Assembly (NCBI GenBank): GCA_029582265.1
Contig: CM055831.1
Coordinates: forward strand, 27,776,189 to 27,840,188
Reading direction: 5' to 3'
From: Zoroaster sp. YZ-2022
Taxonomy: Eukaryota; Echinodermata; Asteroidea; Forcipulatida; Zoroasteridae
DNA length: 64,000 nt
Shown here: positions 23,535-34,122 of the stretch, in pieces
Layout of the letters: each line of letters begins with the position of its first letter
Numbering within the stretch: the first letter of the stretch is position 1
Program-made: the position numbers and the translations under genes
Notes under the pieces: model-generated
What the model was told of the DNA's origin: nothing
The model's input: the letters and a program-made list of their open reading frames with translations, nothing else
Database searches by the model: none

Positions 23535-23981
23535 TTGCAGCACACATTATTCAAAAGATTGCCAATAAATAACTGCCACACTCCACTTACTGAATTCATT
23601 CATTGTTGTGTCAACATGACACTGAATGATGTTAATGAACATGCATGTAAACAACTCATTGACATACCCTATGAATTGACAGATCAAATGATCATGGCAT
23701 CTGACCAGTTTAAAGTTACTCTGAATAAAAGCAAACAACTCATTGACATACCCTATGAATTGACAGACCAAATGATCATGGCATCTGACCAGTTTAAAGT
23801 TACTCTGAATAAAAGCAAACAACTCATTGACATACCCTATGAATTGACAGACCAAATGATCATGGCATCTGACCAGTTTAAAGTTACTCTGAATAAAAGC
23901 AAACAACTCATTGACATACCCTATGAATTGACAGACCAAATGATCATGGCATCTGACCAGTTTAAAAGTTACTCTGAATAA
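23535..23981 (+). other. open reading frame through the 84-bp repeats, unknown
   Basis: 148 codons open, starting MQHTLFKRLPINNC and then repeating a 28-residue unit beginning KQLIDIPYELTDQM. The opposite strand is open too (163 codons), as expected when a repeat unit is a multiple of three and contains no stop in either frame. It sits inside the TRIM intron with no splice or homology support. I treat it as repeat-derived rather than as a gene. Confidence 0.2.
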
Positions 23982-24078
23982 AGCAAACAACTCATTGACA
24001 TACCCTATAGAATTGACAGACCAAATGATCCATGGCATCTGACCAGTTTAAAGTTACTCTGAATAAAGCAAACAACAA
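23651..24078. repeat. 84-bp minisatellite, five units
   Basis: Units start at 23651, 23735, 23819, 23903 and 23987, each beginning ACAACTCATTGACATACCC. The first four are nearly identical; unit 1 has GATCAAATG where the others have GACCAAATG. The end of the fourth and the fifth have small indels. Such low divergence implies recent expansion. Confidence 0.95.
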
Positions 24079-24539
24079 CTTACAAATATAACTTTGAAAA
24101 TTACTTCCTGGTAATTTATCATGTCAAATTATCCATTGAATGGTCATGTGTTTCCTCACGTGGCACTGTCTGGCGCATGTTTCATTCGCATAATGCAATA
24201 CATTGTCCACTGCCGTATCTCCAACATCGAACATCCGTTTATGTCAGGTCCCTGTATTCTCATAACAAGCTATAAATTACCCGATCGTGATTGTCATGCA
24301 CTTGCCCCACTAATCCAATTACTGGAAACAATTAAAGGGCAAATATTCCCTCATATGCTGCTGGTGTGATAAGTTGTTTGAAGCAGCCACTGTCAGGCCC
24401 TTTGCAGTCTTAATGATTGGACAATGTATCACAAACAGTTGGAGAAAAATATATGGCAAATGTTGGTAAAATACTACAAAGGCTTTATTGGAGTATAATC
24501 TCTTGAATTTAAAGATAATTGTCTGTAAAAATGTAAAAC

Positions 24540-24705
24540 ATTACATTGTTCAAGAGTCACAGATTTCTGTTTTAACGCTCAAATGTGAAGTCGAAATTTA
24601 AAAGTCGTTTACGGGTAATTGGAACCGAATAATGGAACCGGGTAATGAGTTTCTGTCGGGTATCTGGATACCCGGATACCCAGAATACCCGGCATGCAGC
24701 CCACT
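24540..24705. mobile_element. partial copy of the hAT-like miniature element
   Basis: Matches the reverse complement of the left half of the elements at 10915 and 32736 (shared: CAAGAGTCACAGATTTCTG, and the GGTATCTGGATACC / CGGGTA words). The other end is not recognisable. Confidence 0.6.
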
Positions 24706-24941
24706 ATGAAACAATTATATTAGGAGTTTCATGTATTTCAGCAAACCTTTAAAGTAATTAACCAGAGTTAATGTGAAATTATCAATTTGATTCAGTTTTC
24801 GATGACCTTCTCTTAGAAAGCAGAAATCTCTATAACTATGAGTGCATTAGAATATCTCTTTATTCACTGTCTAATTGCTCTCTAGTAATACCTCAACAAA
24901 CATTAAACAAAATGTTTGAATAATAATTTTAATGTAGAAAC

Positions 24942-25112
24942 TGTTATGTTTGGCTTTATGCAGCCAAATAAATCACTTCAGAGGATGATTTATAAGAACT
25001 CGAACACTCTGTTTATTCTATGCTTCAGTCATGGTTCAAGATGGCGACTCCTGCCAATACATGTACACATGTGACTCCATACAATTGAGGGCGCTCTAAC
25101 AATATTGTAACA
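24942..25112 (-). repeat. 3' LTR of the Gypsy element
   Basis: 171 bp, TGTTAC...ATAACA on the minus strand. Pairs with the split 5' LTR at 28896-28990 / 29339-29430. Substitutions between the two show that the insertion is not very recent. Confidence 0.88.
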
Positions 25113-25699
25113 TCTTTCCTTCTTTAAAAACTAAAAATCTTCACTTGGGTTGGCTACAGACAAAAAATCAGTTGTAAGCAACATATTCTACTTAACTACT
25201 GAAGTAGGTTTTCTTCTAATTATAGCAACTTTTATTTTCAACAGTTACACTTTGCTTTAAACATGTTCCTTAGCAACGCTTAGTAACCTCTAAAAAAGAA
25301 AAAAACGAAAACACTTCAAACATAAAAAAACACTTGTTTTCTCATGTGTTGTGTTGTGTATCTTGTGATTACTTCAGGCATAAATGGAGTTATGCAATAA
25401 ATATGTGCATGATGACTTGGCAAAATAGTCCTTGCTGTTCTGAGTTCATGTGACATAGTCCTTTAGATAACTTGGGGGTTTGTGTTCTCGTGTGTTACAT
25501 CGCGTAGGTACATGTACATGTATGTGTATGTTCACATTCTGTTGCTCTGTGTGTGTGTTTGCTTTGTCTGCGTGGAATTTGCTCTTGAGTGGGAGCATGT
25601 GGCTCACTTGGTGGGATGTAACTTTCCTTTGTGCTCCTGAGGTGTTTCCGATTTCGGCGGAACTCCCGACCATCCTCTGTGATCAATATATATGATCTA

Positions 25700-27830
25700 A
25701 TGTTGACTTTCTCCTGCACTTGTTTTTTCCAAATATTTTAATTGGCTTTGGGAAGGATGCGAACAGTGTCTCCTGCTTGGAGATTGGGTAGTGCTCTGAC
25801 GTGTCTGTCAAATAATGTTTCTGCTTGAAACTTGTTTGATGTTTTTGAAAGCGAACATCCGTTGGCTTTTCTGTGACGGCATCAGCAATTGCGACTTTGT
25901 GGGCAGATTAGTTTTAGTACGGCGTCCATACAAACGCTGGGCTGGGGTGCTATTCATGCCTTCTGTTGGGGTGTTTCTCAAGCTAGTAGAGCGAGGCATA
26001 TGTCTCCATGACTGTCATTTGTTTTGCGAATAAGTCTCTTTGCGATTTTGATGGCGCTTTCCACTTTGCCGTTGCTCTGGGGATACTCTGGAGAGCTGGT
26101 GACATGATCAAACTCATACTCATTAGCAAAGTCAGCAAATTCTCTCGAGCTGAAGGGTGGTCCATTATCAGAGTATACCGTGTCCGGTATGCCGTGTGAC
26201 GCGAAATGGCGTTTGAGGCGTTTGATGACAGCCTTTTCCGTCTTTGCTATAGGGAAGACTGTCTATTTCAAAGTAGTCTGAGAAATAGTCTACAGTACAG
26301 AGGTAATCCATGTTATCATCTGTGCACAAGTCTATGCCGATTTCCTGCCAGGACGCTCTGGTACGTTATGTGGTATGAGGTTCTCTCTGCTGTTGCGGTT
26401 AATATTTGTTGCAGGTTTCACAAGCAGAGATGTAGTCTTTTAAGTCGTGTAACACTCCTGGCCAATAGACACAGTCTCGTGCTCTTCTGAGCGTGCCTTG
26501 TGCGCAGCGTCGCAGGTGTTCTGCCTCGTGGCCTTGCTGTCTTTGGAATGACACAGCGTGTACCACGAAAGATGATACCGTTCTGGTGTGGTTATCTCGG
26601 ATACTGAAGTAGGGACGTGCCTCGGCTGGCAATTTATGTTTTGCGTCGGGCCAGCCTGTTAAGATGAAAGTTTAACAATTTGCATACTTTCATCTTCCTG
26701 AGTGGCACTTTTTGATCAGTTCATGAGTTTTCTATGAGATGGGAAGTTCATCGATCATGTGAATGCTTTCTGTCTCTGCACGCTCATTGTTCTTAAGATA
26801 TGCTCTTGACAATGTATCTGTGAGATACATTTCTTTGCCTGGCTTATAACATATGTCTACATCATATTGTTTCAGTCTGATAAGCAGGCGCTGAAGTGCT
26901 TTGGAGCTGCTGCTGGTGGTTTTACGACTTATGGAGACCAAAGGCTATGCTCTGTCAAAGCACCACTTTTCGTCCAATAGGTGTATTGGCGATTGCTTAA
27001 CCCAAAAACTTGACCTAGCAGTTCCTTTTCTGTCTGCGTATATCTTGTTTCCGCAGGTGTGAGCGCTCTACTCGCGTACATGATAGGTTGGCCTTCTTGA
27101 AGCAATGCAAATCGAGGTCTTTCTCTGATGCATCGCTTTGTCCTTCTGTCTCGTTAGCGGGGTCAAAGTACCTTAATACTGGGTCAGATGTGACGCACTG
27201 TTGTTTAATGCTGCTCGAATGCATCCGACTGTTCTTTTGTCCATGACCATTCCACGTTCTTATGTATTTAAACGCCACAAGGGTTCACTCATGTTTGAAA
27301 GGTCTGGCAAAGAATTTGCAAGGTACTTCACCATTCCAATAAATCTGGATCTCCTCCACAGATGTAGGAGCTTCCATGTTGCGTACTGCTTTAACTTTGT
27401 TCCGGATCTAGTTTAAGACCCGACAGCGTCAAACGGTGAGCAATGAAAGTGACATCATCACACTTGAACTCAAGCTGGTTTTGTTGAAGCTTGATATTAT
27501 TTTCCTTGCATCCTGCCAAGAAAGTTCTTCATATTTTGATCATGGTCACGGCAGGCCTCCTCCTTTGTATCACCTTGTCCCGTTATGAGAATGTCGTCTG
27601 CGATAACGTGTATGCCGCTTAAGCCTTCAAGGCACTGGCCCAGTTTCTCTGGGGATGGGGACAAACCAAATGGCAAACGACGCCACTGGTATCTTCCCAG
27701 GGTGTCTGAAACGTAGTGAGGCATGCCGATTCATCGTCGAATTTACACTCTTTCCCATATGCTGGGCAATTTGTCCTACCCAACTTGTGTTTTCTACCAC
27801 AATATAGGCATTCAATACTGTACTTTTGAG
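25700..27830 (-). pseudogene. gag-pol remnant of the Gypsy element
   Basis: Reading down the minus strand: a gag zinc-knuckle segment (CLYCGRKHKLGRTNCP, 27760-27810); RT with HVIADDILITGQGDT (catalytic IADD codons at 27593-27604); an RNase H region ending QYDVDICYKPGKEM and DTLSRAYL (26900-26780); the integrase zinc-binding end RARDCVYWPGVLHDL and ISACETCNKY (26560-26400); integrase core fragments (DNGPPFSS-like near 26160); and a C-terminal stretch PAQRLYGRRTKTNLP (about 25930), characteristic of Mag-clade integrases. Frames shift repeatedly. The protease and the first RT blocks are absent between 27760 and 27724. Confidence 0.82.
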
Positions 27831-28885
27831 GGTTTGTTTCCCTTTCTTCTGATGTACTACATGAACAGATGTACTGTCTGCAGTGTGATCATTCGACATT
27901 GCATTGTTGCACTTTGGATGCTTCATTGGCTCGACACAGGTCCAGACACTTCGATAAGTGTGTCAGCTTTGGCTCCTGTAAAAGCCGTTTTCTGGTGGTG
28001 TTGTCTGTAATTCCACAAACTATGCGATCACGAATGAGATCGTCCGTCAATTCACCAAAACCGCATATAGCGCCGCAAGCGTGCGTAGCTTCACATAAAA
28101 ATTGTCGAATGTCTCATCCTACTGTACACAATTATTAAATTTGTACCTCTCCTATAACATTTGTTTGCCCAACGCAATAGCGTTCCCATAAGTCTAGAAT
28201 CACTGTAAATGATTTCTTGTCTTCATCACTCTTAAGGGCAATCCATTATGTATATCTAATGCTTATGGGCCTATGGCTGTGATAAAGTGAGCAATTCTGA
28301 TCTTGTCTGGGCTCTGACCCAATTTAGTTATGATTTCATAACTATCCCATATAGCGAAAATTTCTTCCCAATTTTTCTCAAACTCCCTGTTGTATATAGG
28401 TTTTAGGGTGGATGCGGCTTAATTAGTTTGATTGTTCTGACTGGTTAGACATACTTCAGTGTGTTCTGCTTAAAGCATTATAAATTATACTACCAAGTAC
28501 TACTACTACATGTAAATACTAATTGGAGATTACCACAGAAGAGAAATCCCAACTTATCATAAGGAATTTATACAATCAAAACTTGACATATGCTTTATGG
28601 GATATACATGTAACAATGTACACCTCATAACTATGCCTCCATTACAAATCACTGTGGTCTGAATCAAAACACACACCGATGCAGTCTTTGACTGTTTATA
28701 GTTCAACAGTTCGATTCGAGTTCAATACATACTGTATGTGTCCATAATACGCGTACACACAGGCAACAGCGCGGTGCAGTCCATCCAGTCACGGCTTCAT
28801 GAGTTCGTTGTCGATTGATTCATGAAAATTCGCTGGTTCACGATGAGGCTCCAACTCGTCGCTGAGTAAGTTCTACGATCCTGAA

Positions 28886-28895
28886 TCTGACACCA
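28886..28895 (-). other. primer-binding site for tRNA-Leu
   Basis: Directly adjoins the 5' LTR. TGGTGTCAGA on the minus strand complements the tRNA-Leu 3' end including CCA. Ten bases match; beyond that the match is uncertain. Confidence 0.7.
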
Positions 28896-29430
28896 TGTTA
28901 TGTTTGGCTTTATGCGGCTTAAATAAATCACTTCAGAGAGGATGATTTATGAGAACTCGAACACTCTGTTTATTCTATGCTTCAGTCGTGGAGTGTCGTG
29001 GCCGAGCGGTCTAGCTTACCGGACTCAAGTTCTGGTGTTAGCAGCAGAATGGGTTCGAATCCCAGCCGTGACACTTGTGTCCTTGAGCAAGACATAACCA
29101 TATTGCTTCTCCACCCAAGGTTAAATGGGTACCTGTGAGGGCAGAGTTGATTGATTAGCCCTATATGCGCTATAATGGCAGCAATTGAGCTGTATACTTC
29201 CAGGGAGCTGAGATGGTTTCAGGAATGATTTATGAGCCTTATGAGCCTTATGAGCAGGGATAATAATATAATGCGCCTTGAGCGCCACTTAGTTGGTGGA
29301 TACGTGCGCTATATAAGTCCACATTATTATTATTATTATTCAGTCATGCTTCAAAGATGGCGTCTCCCGCCAATACACGTGTACACATGTGACTCCATAC
29401 AACTGAGGGCGCTCTCACAATATCGTAACG
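28896..29430 (-). repeat. 5' LTR of the Gypsy element, split by a SINE
   Basis: LTR sequence at 28896-28990 and 29339-29430 matches the intact 3' LTR on either side of a 348-bp insertion. The outer end has CGTTAC in place of TGTTAC. Confidence 0.85.
28991..29338 (+). mobile_element. tRNA-derived SINE inserted in the LTR
   Basis: A 348-bp short interspersed element. The head is tRNA-like: A box TGGCCGAGCGGT at 28999-29010 and B box GGGTTCGAATCCC at 29051-29063, with the long variable arm of a Leu/Ser-type tRNA. A body (CTTGAGCAAGACATAAC, then CTCCACCCAAGG and AAATGGGTACCTG) resembles a central domain shared by many invertebrate and fish SINEs. The 3' end is GCGCTATATAAGTCC followed by (ATT)n. 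TTCAGTCGTG (28981-28990) and TTCAGTCATG (29339-29348) are the target duplication. The parent tRNA can only be narrowed to the class II type. Confidence 0.85.
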
Positions 29431-29792
29431 GAAACGTTTCATGGTGAATTTTCCAAGAAAAAGAAAGTGGCTCATATAACTACATGTTATGCTATTAAAA
29501 CCTTCATCCATTGAAATTATGTGCTATACATGTACTCACTGGCTGTCATCAATTTAAATTTAGCCTATTTTATTTTCTGAAACTTGACATTCATTGAAAT
29601 AAATAGTGAATAATAAATCATGACAGTTCAAAGGTTCAAAGTGAACATTGGCTGTTGTGAATCCCTTTGTACATGTATAGGCCTTCATGTCAAAATATGT
29701 AGAAATCTTCATTTTAATGTTCAGCTCATAAAACATAACACACATAATTGTTATATCACTGTGCTGTGTTATCTATTATTATTATTTTCCAG

Positions 29793-30408
29793 ATCCACGT
29801 GGCATTGCAGCTATACACAATCACTTAGTGGTTGTGGACAACACCTCAACAATGTCATCCAAGATGTACAACAATGATGGCACACTTGCCTTTGACTTCC
29901 CACACAGTGCCTCACTTCAGTGGGAGGGGAAGACAGCAGTGGACCTCTGCAGTGTAGCAGTAAATAATAAGGGTAACATCATAATAGGTGATGTGAAGAG
30001 GATGGTGGTGAGCGAGCACAGCCCACTGATGGCTCGCTCATTCACACTATGCCAGTCAAAACACAACCTTGCTTACTGGCCATTGATAATAATGATAGAG
30101 TTGTAGTCAGTGGTGGTGACCAACATCAAGTAGACATTGTTGACGGCAATGGTACTTCATTACTCACAATCAAACCAACAATCAATGGTCAGGAAGTTCA
30201 ATACTGCTGGCGTATGCTGTGACAGATCAGGCATATACATTGCAATGCAATGGGGATAATGGTCATATTCACCATTATGAAGATGAAGGTAGATTCATCT
30301 GTGTATAGCTCAGGGTCTGTTGAAACCATTGGAATCACATTCACTGCAGACGGGCATCAGCTGCTAACAGCAGACTGCCACTCAGTGAAAATATATCACA
30401 TAATGTGA
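29793..30408 (+). CDS. TRIM-NHL protein: NHL beta-propeller (final exon, frame disrupted)
   Basis: The C-terminal substrate-binding propeller of the TRIM gene. After the acceptor at 29792 it reads HPRGIAAIHNHLVVVDN, then SVAVNNKGNIIIGDVK, LLAIDNNDRVVVSGGD and QVDIVDGNG. Near 30270 comes HIHHYEDEGRFIC, and it ends GITFTADGHQLLTADCHS, KIYHIM, stop at 30406-30408. These blocks are successive NHL blades. The reading shifts frame near 30018, 30205 and 30300, mirroring the damage in the first coding exon. A Penelope-like element begins only 18 bases after the stop, on the opposite strand. Confidence 0.82.
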
Positions 30409-30426
30409 TGCCGTAAGAATAATTGG

Positions 30427-31685
30427 GTGACACCATGTGAAATTCTCAATTGAGTAGTAATTAGTTCTGAAAAGAACTGGAGGTACAACTCGACATTTCG
30501 ATCAGTATGCTCCGATCGTCCTCAGGAGAATGCGGACTCTGAAATGCTGCTGCTTAAGTTGGCTGCTGGAGGATTACGCGATGACAGGATGCTGGAGGAT
30601 TAGTTCGTTGAGGCGTGCAGGCGGAACTGTGGATCCTAGGAGTTGGAGGAAGGAGGTGCTCACTGAACTGAATCAGTTGAAGACAAGCACGGGGAAGGAG
30701 GTACTGGTTGACTTAGGATATAGGAGATCCCTCAAGTCTGGAGTGGGTTATGAACTTTGAATATAGAAGATCCTTCAATCCGTAGTAGTGGTCGCCAAAT
30801 GTCGCTGATGTGAAGCCGATGTCCTGTGGCACAGTGTCGTGTTTGACGATCTCGATGTCCTCTCTGATGCGTCTGGGATGCCATGTGTCGATGGGTGTGA
30901 TGAGTTGGCCTGCCTGCCAGTCGATTTGGTGGTCCTTGATGTGCGAGTGCTTGACGATGGCTGACTTTTCGAAATCTCCTCTGCAGCCGTGCGCTCGGTG
31001 TTCTTAAGTCTGATGGGAGATTCCGTCCTGTTTTGCCGATGTACACCTACCACACTCGCAGGGGATCCGGTGAACTCCTGCTCTGTTGCTGGGATCTGGT
31101 TTATCCTTGTGGGTGTGTAGAAGTCCTTGGGTTTGCTGGGAGCTGAGTGGTACACTTGGATGCCTGCTTGTCGGAGGATGCGTTGTAGTTTATGAGACGT
31201 CGAACCTAGATAGGGAGACAAGCAGAAAGAGTTCATTACTTACCTTGCGTTCGGGATTATCTTGCTGGGATTGTAACCGTTGCGCTGGATGGTTGTTCAG
31301 TTGCTGTAGTTTCTTGAAGACTGTCGTTGTCACATATGTTGAAGGTGCATTGTACGAGGGTACGGTTGACCGATGACTTGATGCTAGGGTGATGGAAGGG
31401 CGCTGGTGGTAATGGTCTGTGAGTGGGCTTTCTGTAAACGTGGTGTAGGGAGCTGTCTGGGTTCCTAGAAATGCCACCATCGAGGAACGAGATCTTGCCA
31501 TCTTCTTCTGCTTCCATGGAGAACTTGATGCTCGGATGTTGCTCGTTGAGATGCTGAAGGAGTCCTGGGTGTCTCTGCCATGTGGCCAAACCACAGGTGT
31601 CATCCACATAGCGTAGCCACAGTTTCAGTTGGAGGTCAGCGGTGTTGAGGAAGAGTTTCAAACTCTTCCATAAAAATATCAGCAG
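30427..31685 (-). mobile_element. Penelope-like element, 5'-truncated, with RT and C-terminal region
   Basis: Minus strand. The reverse transcriptase tail reads LKLWLRYVDDTCGLATW (catalytic YVDD at 31599-31610), then NEQHPSIKFSMEAEEDGKIS, FLDGGISRNPDSSLHHVYRKP and HHPSIKSSVNRTLV. Next come a thumb region (STSHKLQRILRQAGIQV), a GIY-YIG-linked region (MYIGKTGRN near 31040) and the C-terminal DTVPQDIGF stretch near 30820. The 3' terminus is at 30427 (CTCAATTGAGAATTTCACAT-type end). The 5' truncation is near 31685. Frameshifts are present. It immediately follows the TRIM stop codon and faces the gene tail-to-tail. Confidence 0.87.
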
Positions 31686-32345
31686 GCAGCCCAACTCATC
31701 AACCCATCGACACATGGCACCTTTGACATAAAGTCAGGTGTCCGTCAAGGCGCCGTCGAATCACCACCGGCTTTTAATATCTTGATGGACACCATAATTC
31801 GAACGGCTATACTGTGGAGTGAGCTACAAGAAGAGGTCGACTTTGGGATCAAGATTGAGTACAGGATAAGCCAAGAGTCAAGCACGTGCTATGCGAACGG
31901 AAGCACCGACGAACGGATCGACGACAGTGCGTGTTATTTTGTACGCAGATGATCTGGTTATATTCTGCACGTCGGCTGTATGCCTCAAGAGTAGTCACCA
32001 AGTTCGAAGAGACGTTCCCAAAGATTCGGCATGTTTGTGGCACGGGATAAGACCATGACGATGTGTTTCCGGGGAGACTGAGGACTCGGATAAAGAGTCA
32101 ATAATAACTGGGGATGAGAAAGTCCAAATGTGCAATCATTCAAATATTTGGGTCATTTGATAACTAGCGACCTTAAAATCAACACTATTAGGGCACAAAT
32201 TGGAAGCGCTTGGGAAATTGAACCTATGCAGCTTAGAAATTATCTTTAGAAATGATTTCCAACAAGTGGCTGTACGAAAAATATGGCCATGGATCTCCAG
32301 TACGTAAGACGTACGTTGAGAAACCTAACGACGACGACGACGACC
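31686..32345 (+). mobile_element. LINE reverse transcriptase fragment (copy 2 of the duplicated segment)
   Basis: Reads TSGVRQGAVESPPAFNILM (31731-31788), an RT motif before the palm, then VDFGIKIEYRI. YADD follows at 31942-31953 in YADDLVIFC context, then frames with VQMCN and FKYLG. The first 190 bases have no counterpart in copy 1 because that contig begins later. Truncated at both ends. Confidence 0.72.
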
Positions 32346-33169
32346 CCAGACGCATCAGAGGCTATCGAGATCGTCAATCACGACACTGTGCCACAGGACA
32401 TCGGCTTCTACATCAGCAACATTTGGCGACCACTACTACGGAATGAAGGATCTTACCCAAAGTCCATAACCCCCCAGACAAAGGGATCTCCCTATATCCT
32501 AAGTCAACCACCCTCCTTCCCCTGTGTTTGTCTTCCAACTGATTCAGTTCAGTGAGCACACTCCTTCCCCAACTCTAGGATCCCCAGTTCCCGCCTGCAC
32601 GCCCTCAACAAACTAATCCTCCAGCATCCTGTCATCGCATAATCCTCCAGCAGCCTACTTAAGCAACATTTCCCAGAGTCCGGCATTCTACTGAGGATGA
32701 TCAGAGCATACTGTATGATAGAAACGTCGAGTTGTCGGGCTGTGCTGGGTGTCCGGTATCTGGATGCCGACCGAAACAATCATTACCCAGTTCCATTTTC
32801 GATTCCAATTACCCGTAAACAACTTTTTAATTCGGACTTAACATCTGAGCGTTGCAAACAGAAATCTGTGACTCTTGAATAATGCACTTGTACAAACAAT
32901 TAGATTACAAGTTACACTCCAATAAAGAAAAAATCAATAGTATGGTATCCTCTGTCTTATAAAAAGTCAATTTGTTACCATTTACAGTACATGTATTTGT
33001 GCCACCAGGCATGTTTTCAACAAAAATGAAAACGAATCGGGTATCCAAGTTTCCTGATTTCGGGTATTCGGTTCCAAAATATCCGAAAACGCACAGCCCT
33101 ATCGAGTTGTACCTCCAGTTCTTTTCAGAACTGATTACTACTCAATTGAGAATTTCACATGGTGTTACC
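32346..33169 (+). mobile_element. 5'-truncated Penelope-like 3' end (copy 2)
   Basis: Counterpart of 10516-11363, with the same truncation point and the same internal hAT-like insertion. Together with the minus-strand Penelope at 30427-31685 it flanks the LINE fragment with outward-facing 3' ends. Confidence 0.72.
32736..33101. mobile_element. hAT-like miniature element (copy 2)
   Basis: Ends CGGGCTGTGC (left) and GCACAGCCCT (right), flanked by TCGAGTTGT at 32727-32735 and 33102-33110. It is the cleaner of the two copies for defining the termini. Confidence 0.8.
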
Positions 33170-34010
33170 GCAATTAGTCTTACTTATCCTCCTCACCATG
33201 CAAAGATACAAGTTTTACCTATAATGTGATGTAATCCAACATGCTGACTGGCAATCTACCTTGTCATCATCATAATGGTGAAATGTCCTCTTCAAGATAT
33301 GTTACCCAAACATGTAATGTAGAATCTTGGTATCAATGTCACTCTATAGAATTAATCTTGTATCATTTATTATTAATGTTGACATGACAAGAGATACAGA
33401 ACATATACAATTCATTGCCAATGAAGTGTTTACTTTGCTTCAAGAACCAACTCAAATGAATAATTGATTTAGATGTTTGCCCTTCACCAATTTAGCTATT
33501 AGTAAGCGCACTTCTCCAGAGTTTTAATAAAGAAATCCACATATGAACTAATAAATGAATTTATGACGAGGCTAGCTATTAATTCATTTAAAAACAAGCC
33601 TCTGATGATTTGTTATATTTCATTTGTAATTGTTAAGTATTTGGTTGCCTTTCTATCAGGAAAATACATTCTTATTTTTTTCAAATTAAAGGAAGTTGCC
33701 AGAATCACTGGGTAGTGCATCTTTAAGAGGAGTCCCTCATTTTGCCTTTGACATTGTCTGTTGATTTGTAAATGTTACTCTTTAATTATTCATATGTCAA
33801 TATCTTGTCAATACTTTCTTTGTTTTCACTGATGGTCATCCATTGTTTACCAATCACCAGTTGACAAAAACTACAATTGTGACAGCAAAAGAAAGGTCTA
33901 TACCTCTCTCTTTTCCCCTCTGGATCCACCCTTGTACAGAGTTGCATAATGGAAAGGTTATATTCTACACTGAGCTGCACCTTATACAAGTCTAGTTTTC
34001 TTCCTCTTAC

Positions 34011-34122
34011 CTTTTGTTGGAGCATCCTGAGCTGATCTCTCTTGGTTGAGGATGTTTCTTGCTGAGACTGTTTCTTGTTGACCTCTGATCTGGTCAATTA
34101 GAAGGGTTGTCATGCTGTCAAC
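34011..34122 (-). CDS. candidate internal exon (copy 2)
   Basis: Counterpart of 12211-12319. The acceptor (CCTCCAG) and the donor (AAAAG|GTAAGAGG) are kept. Small insertions near 34042 and 34067 disturb the frame. Confidence 0.35.

Larger units (their letters stand above)
24942..29430 (-). mobile_element. Ty3/Gypsy LTR retrotransposon, Mag-like, internally deleted
   Basis: A minus-strand LTR retrotransposon flanked by a perfect 5-bp duplication GAAAC (24937-24941 and 29431-29435). The 3' LTR is 24942-25112, preceded by a purine tract AAGAAGGAAAGA; the 5' LTR is 28896-29430 with a SINE inside. The primer-binding site at 28886-28895 reads TGGTGTCAGA on the minus strand, complementary to the 3' end of tRNA-Leu. 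Coding remnants in order: a gag zinc knuckle (CLYCGRKHK, near 27790), then reverse transcriptase from about 27724 with IADDILITG, RNase H, and integrase. The knuckle and the middle of the RT nearly touch, so the protease and RT start are deleted. Many frameshifts are present and the element is inactive. Confidence 0.88.
21381..29792 (+). other. TRIM gene intron loaded with transposable elements
   Basis: The donor GTAAGT at 21381 and the acceptor TTATTTTCCAG at 29792 join GGA-C to AT-CCA, which restores a continuous NHL reading (PIQG then HPRGIAAIHN). The intron holds a 73-bp direct repeat, a hAT-like element, an 84-bp minisatellite, a partial miniature element and a complete LTR retrotransposon with a nested SINE. 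Stretches outside those (21500-21850, 22000-22170, 24080-24540, 24706-24936, 29436-29790) show nothing recognisable. Confidence 0.75.

Noticed and set aside
23651..24078. Direct repeats considered as a CRISPR array
   Set aside because: Units are contiguous 84-bp copies with no unique spacers, in animal DNA.
25446..25695. Plus-strand frame with a hydrophobic Cys-rich start
   Set aside because: Lies within the Gypsy element between integrase and 3' LTR; no support beyond being open.
28991..29073. Stand-alone tRNA-Leu or tRNA-Ser gene
   Set aside because: The tRNA-like head is followed by a SINE body and (ATT)n tail, with target duplications on both sides.
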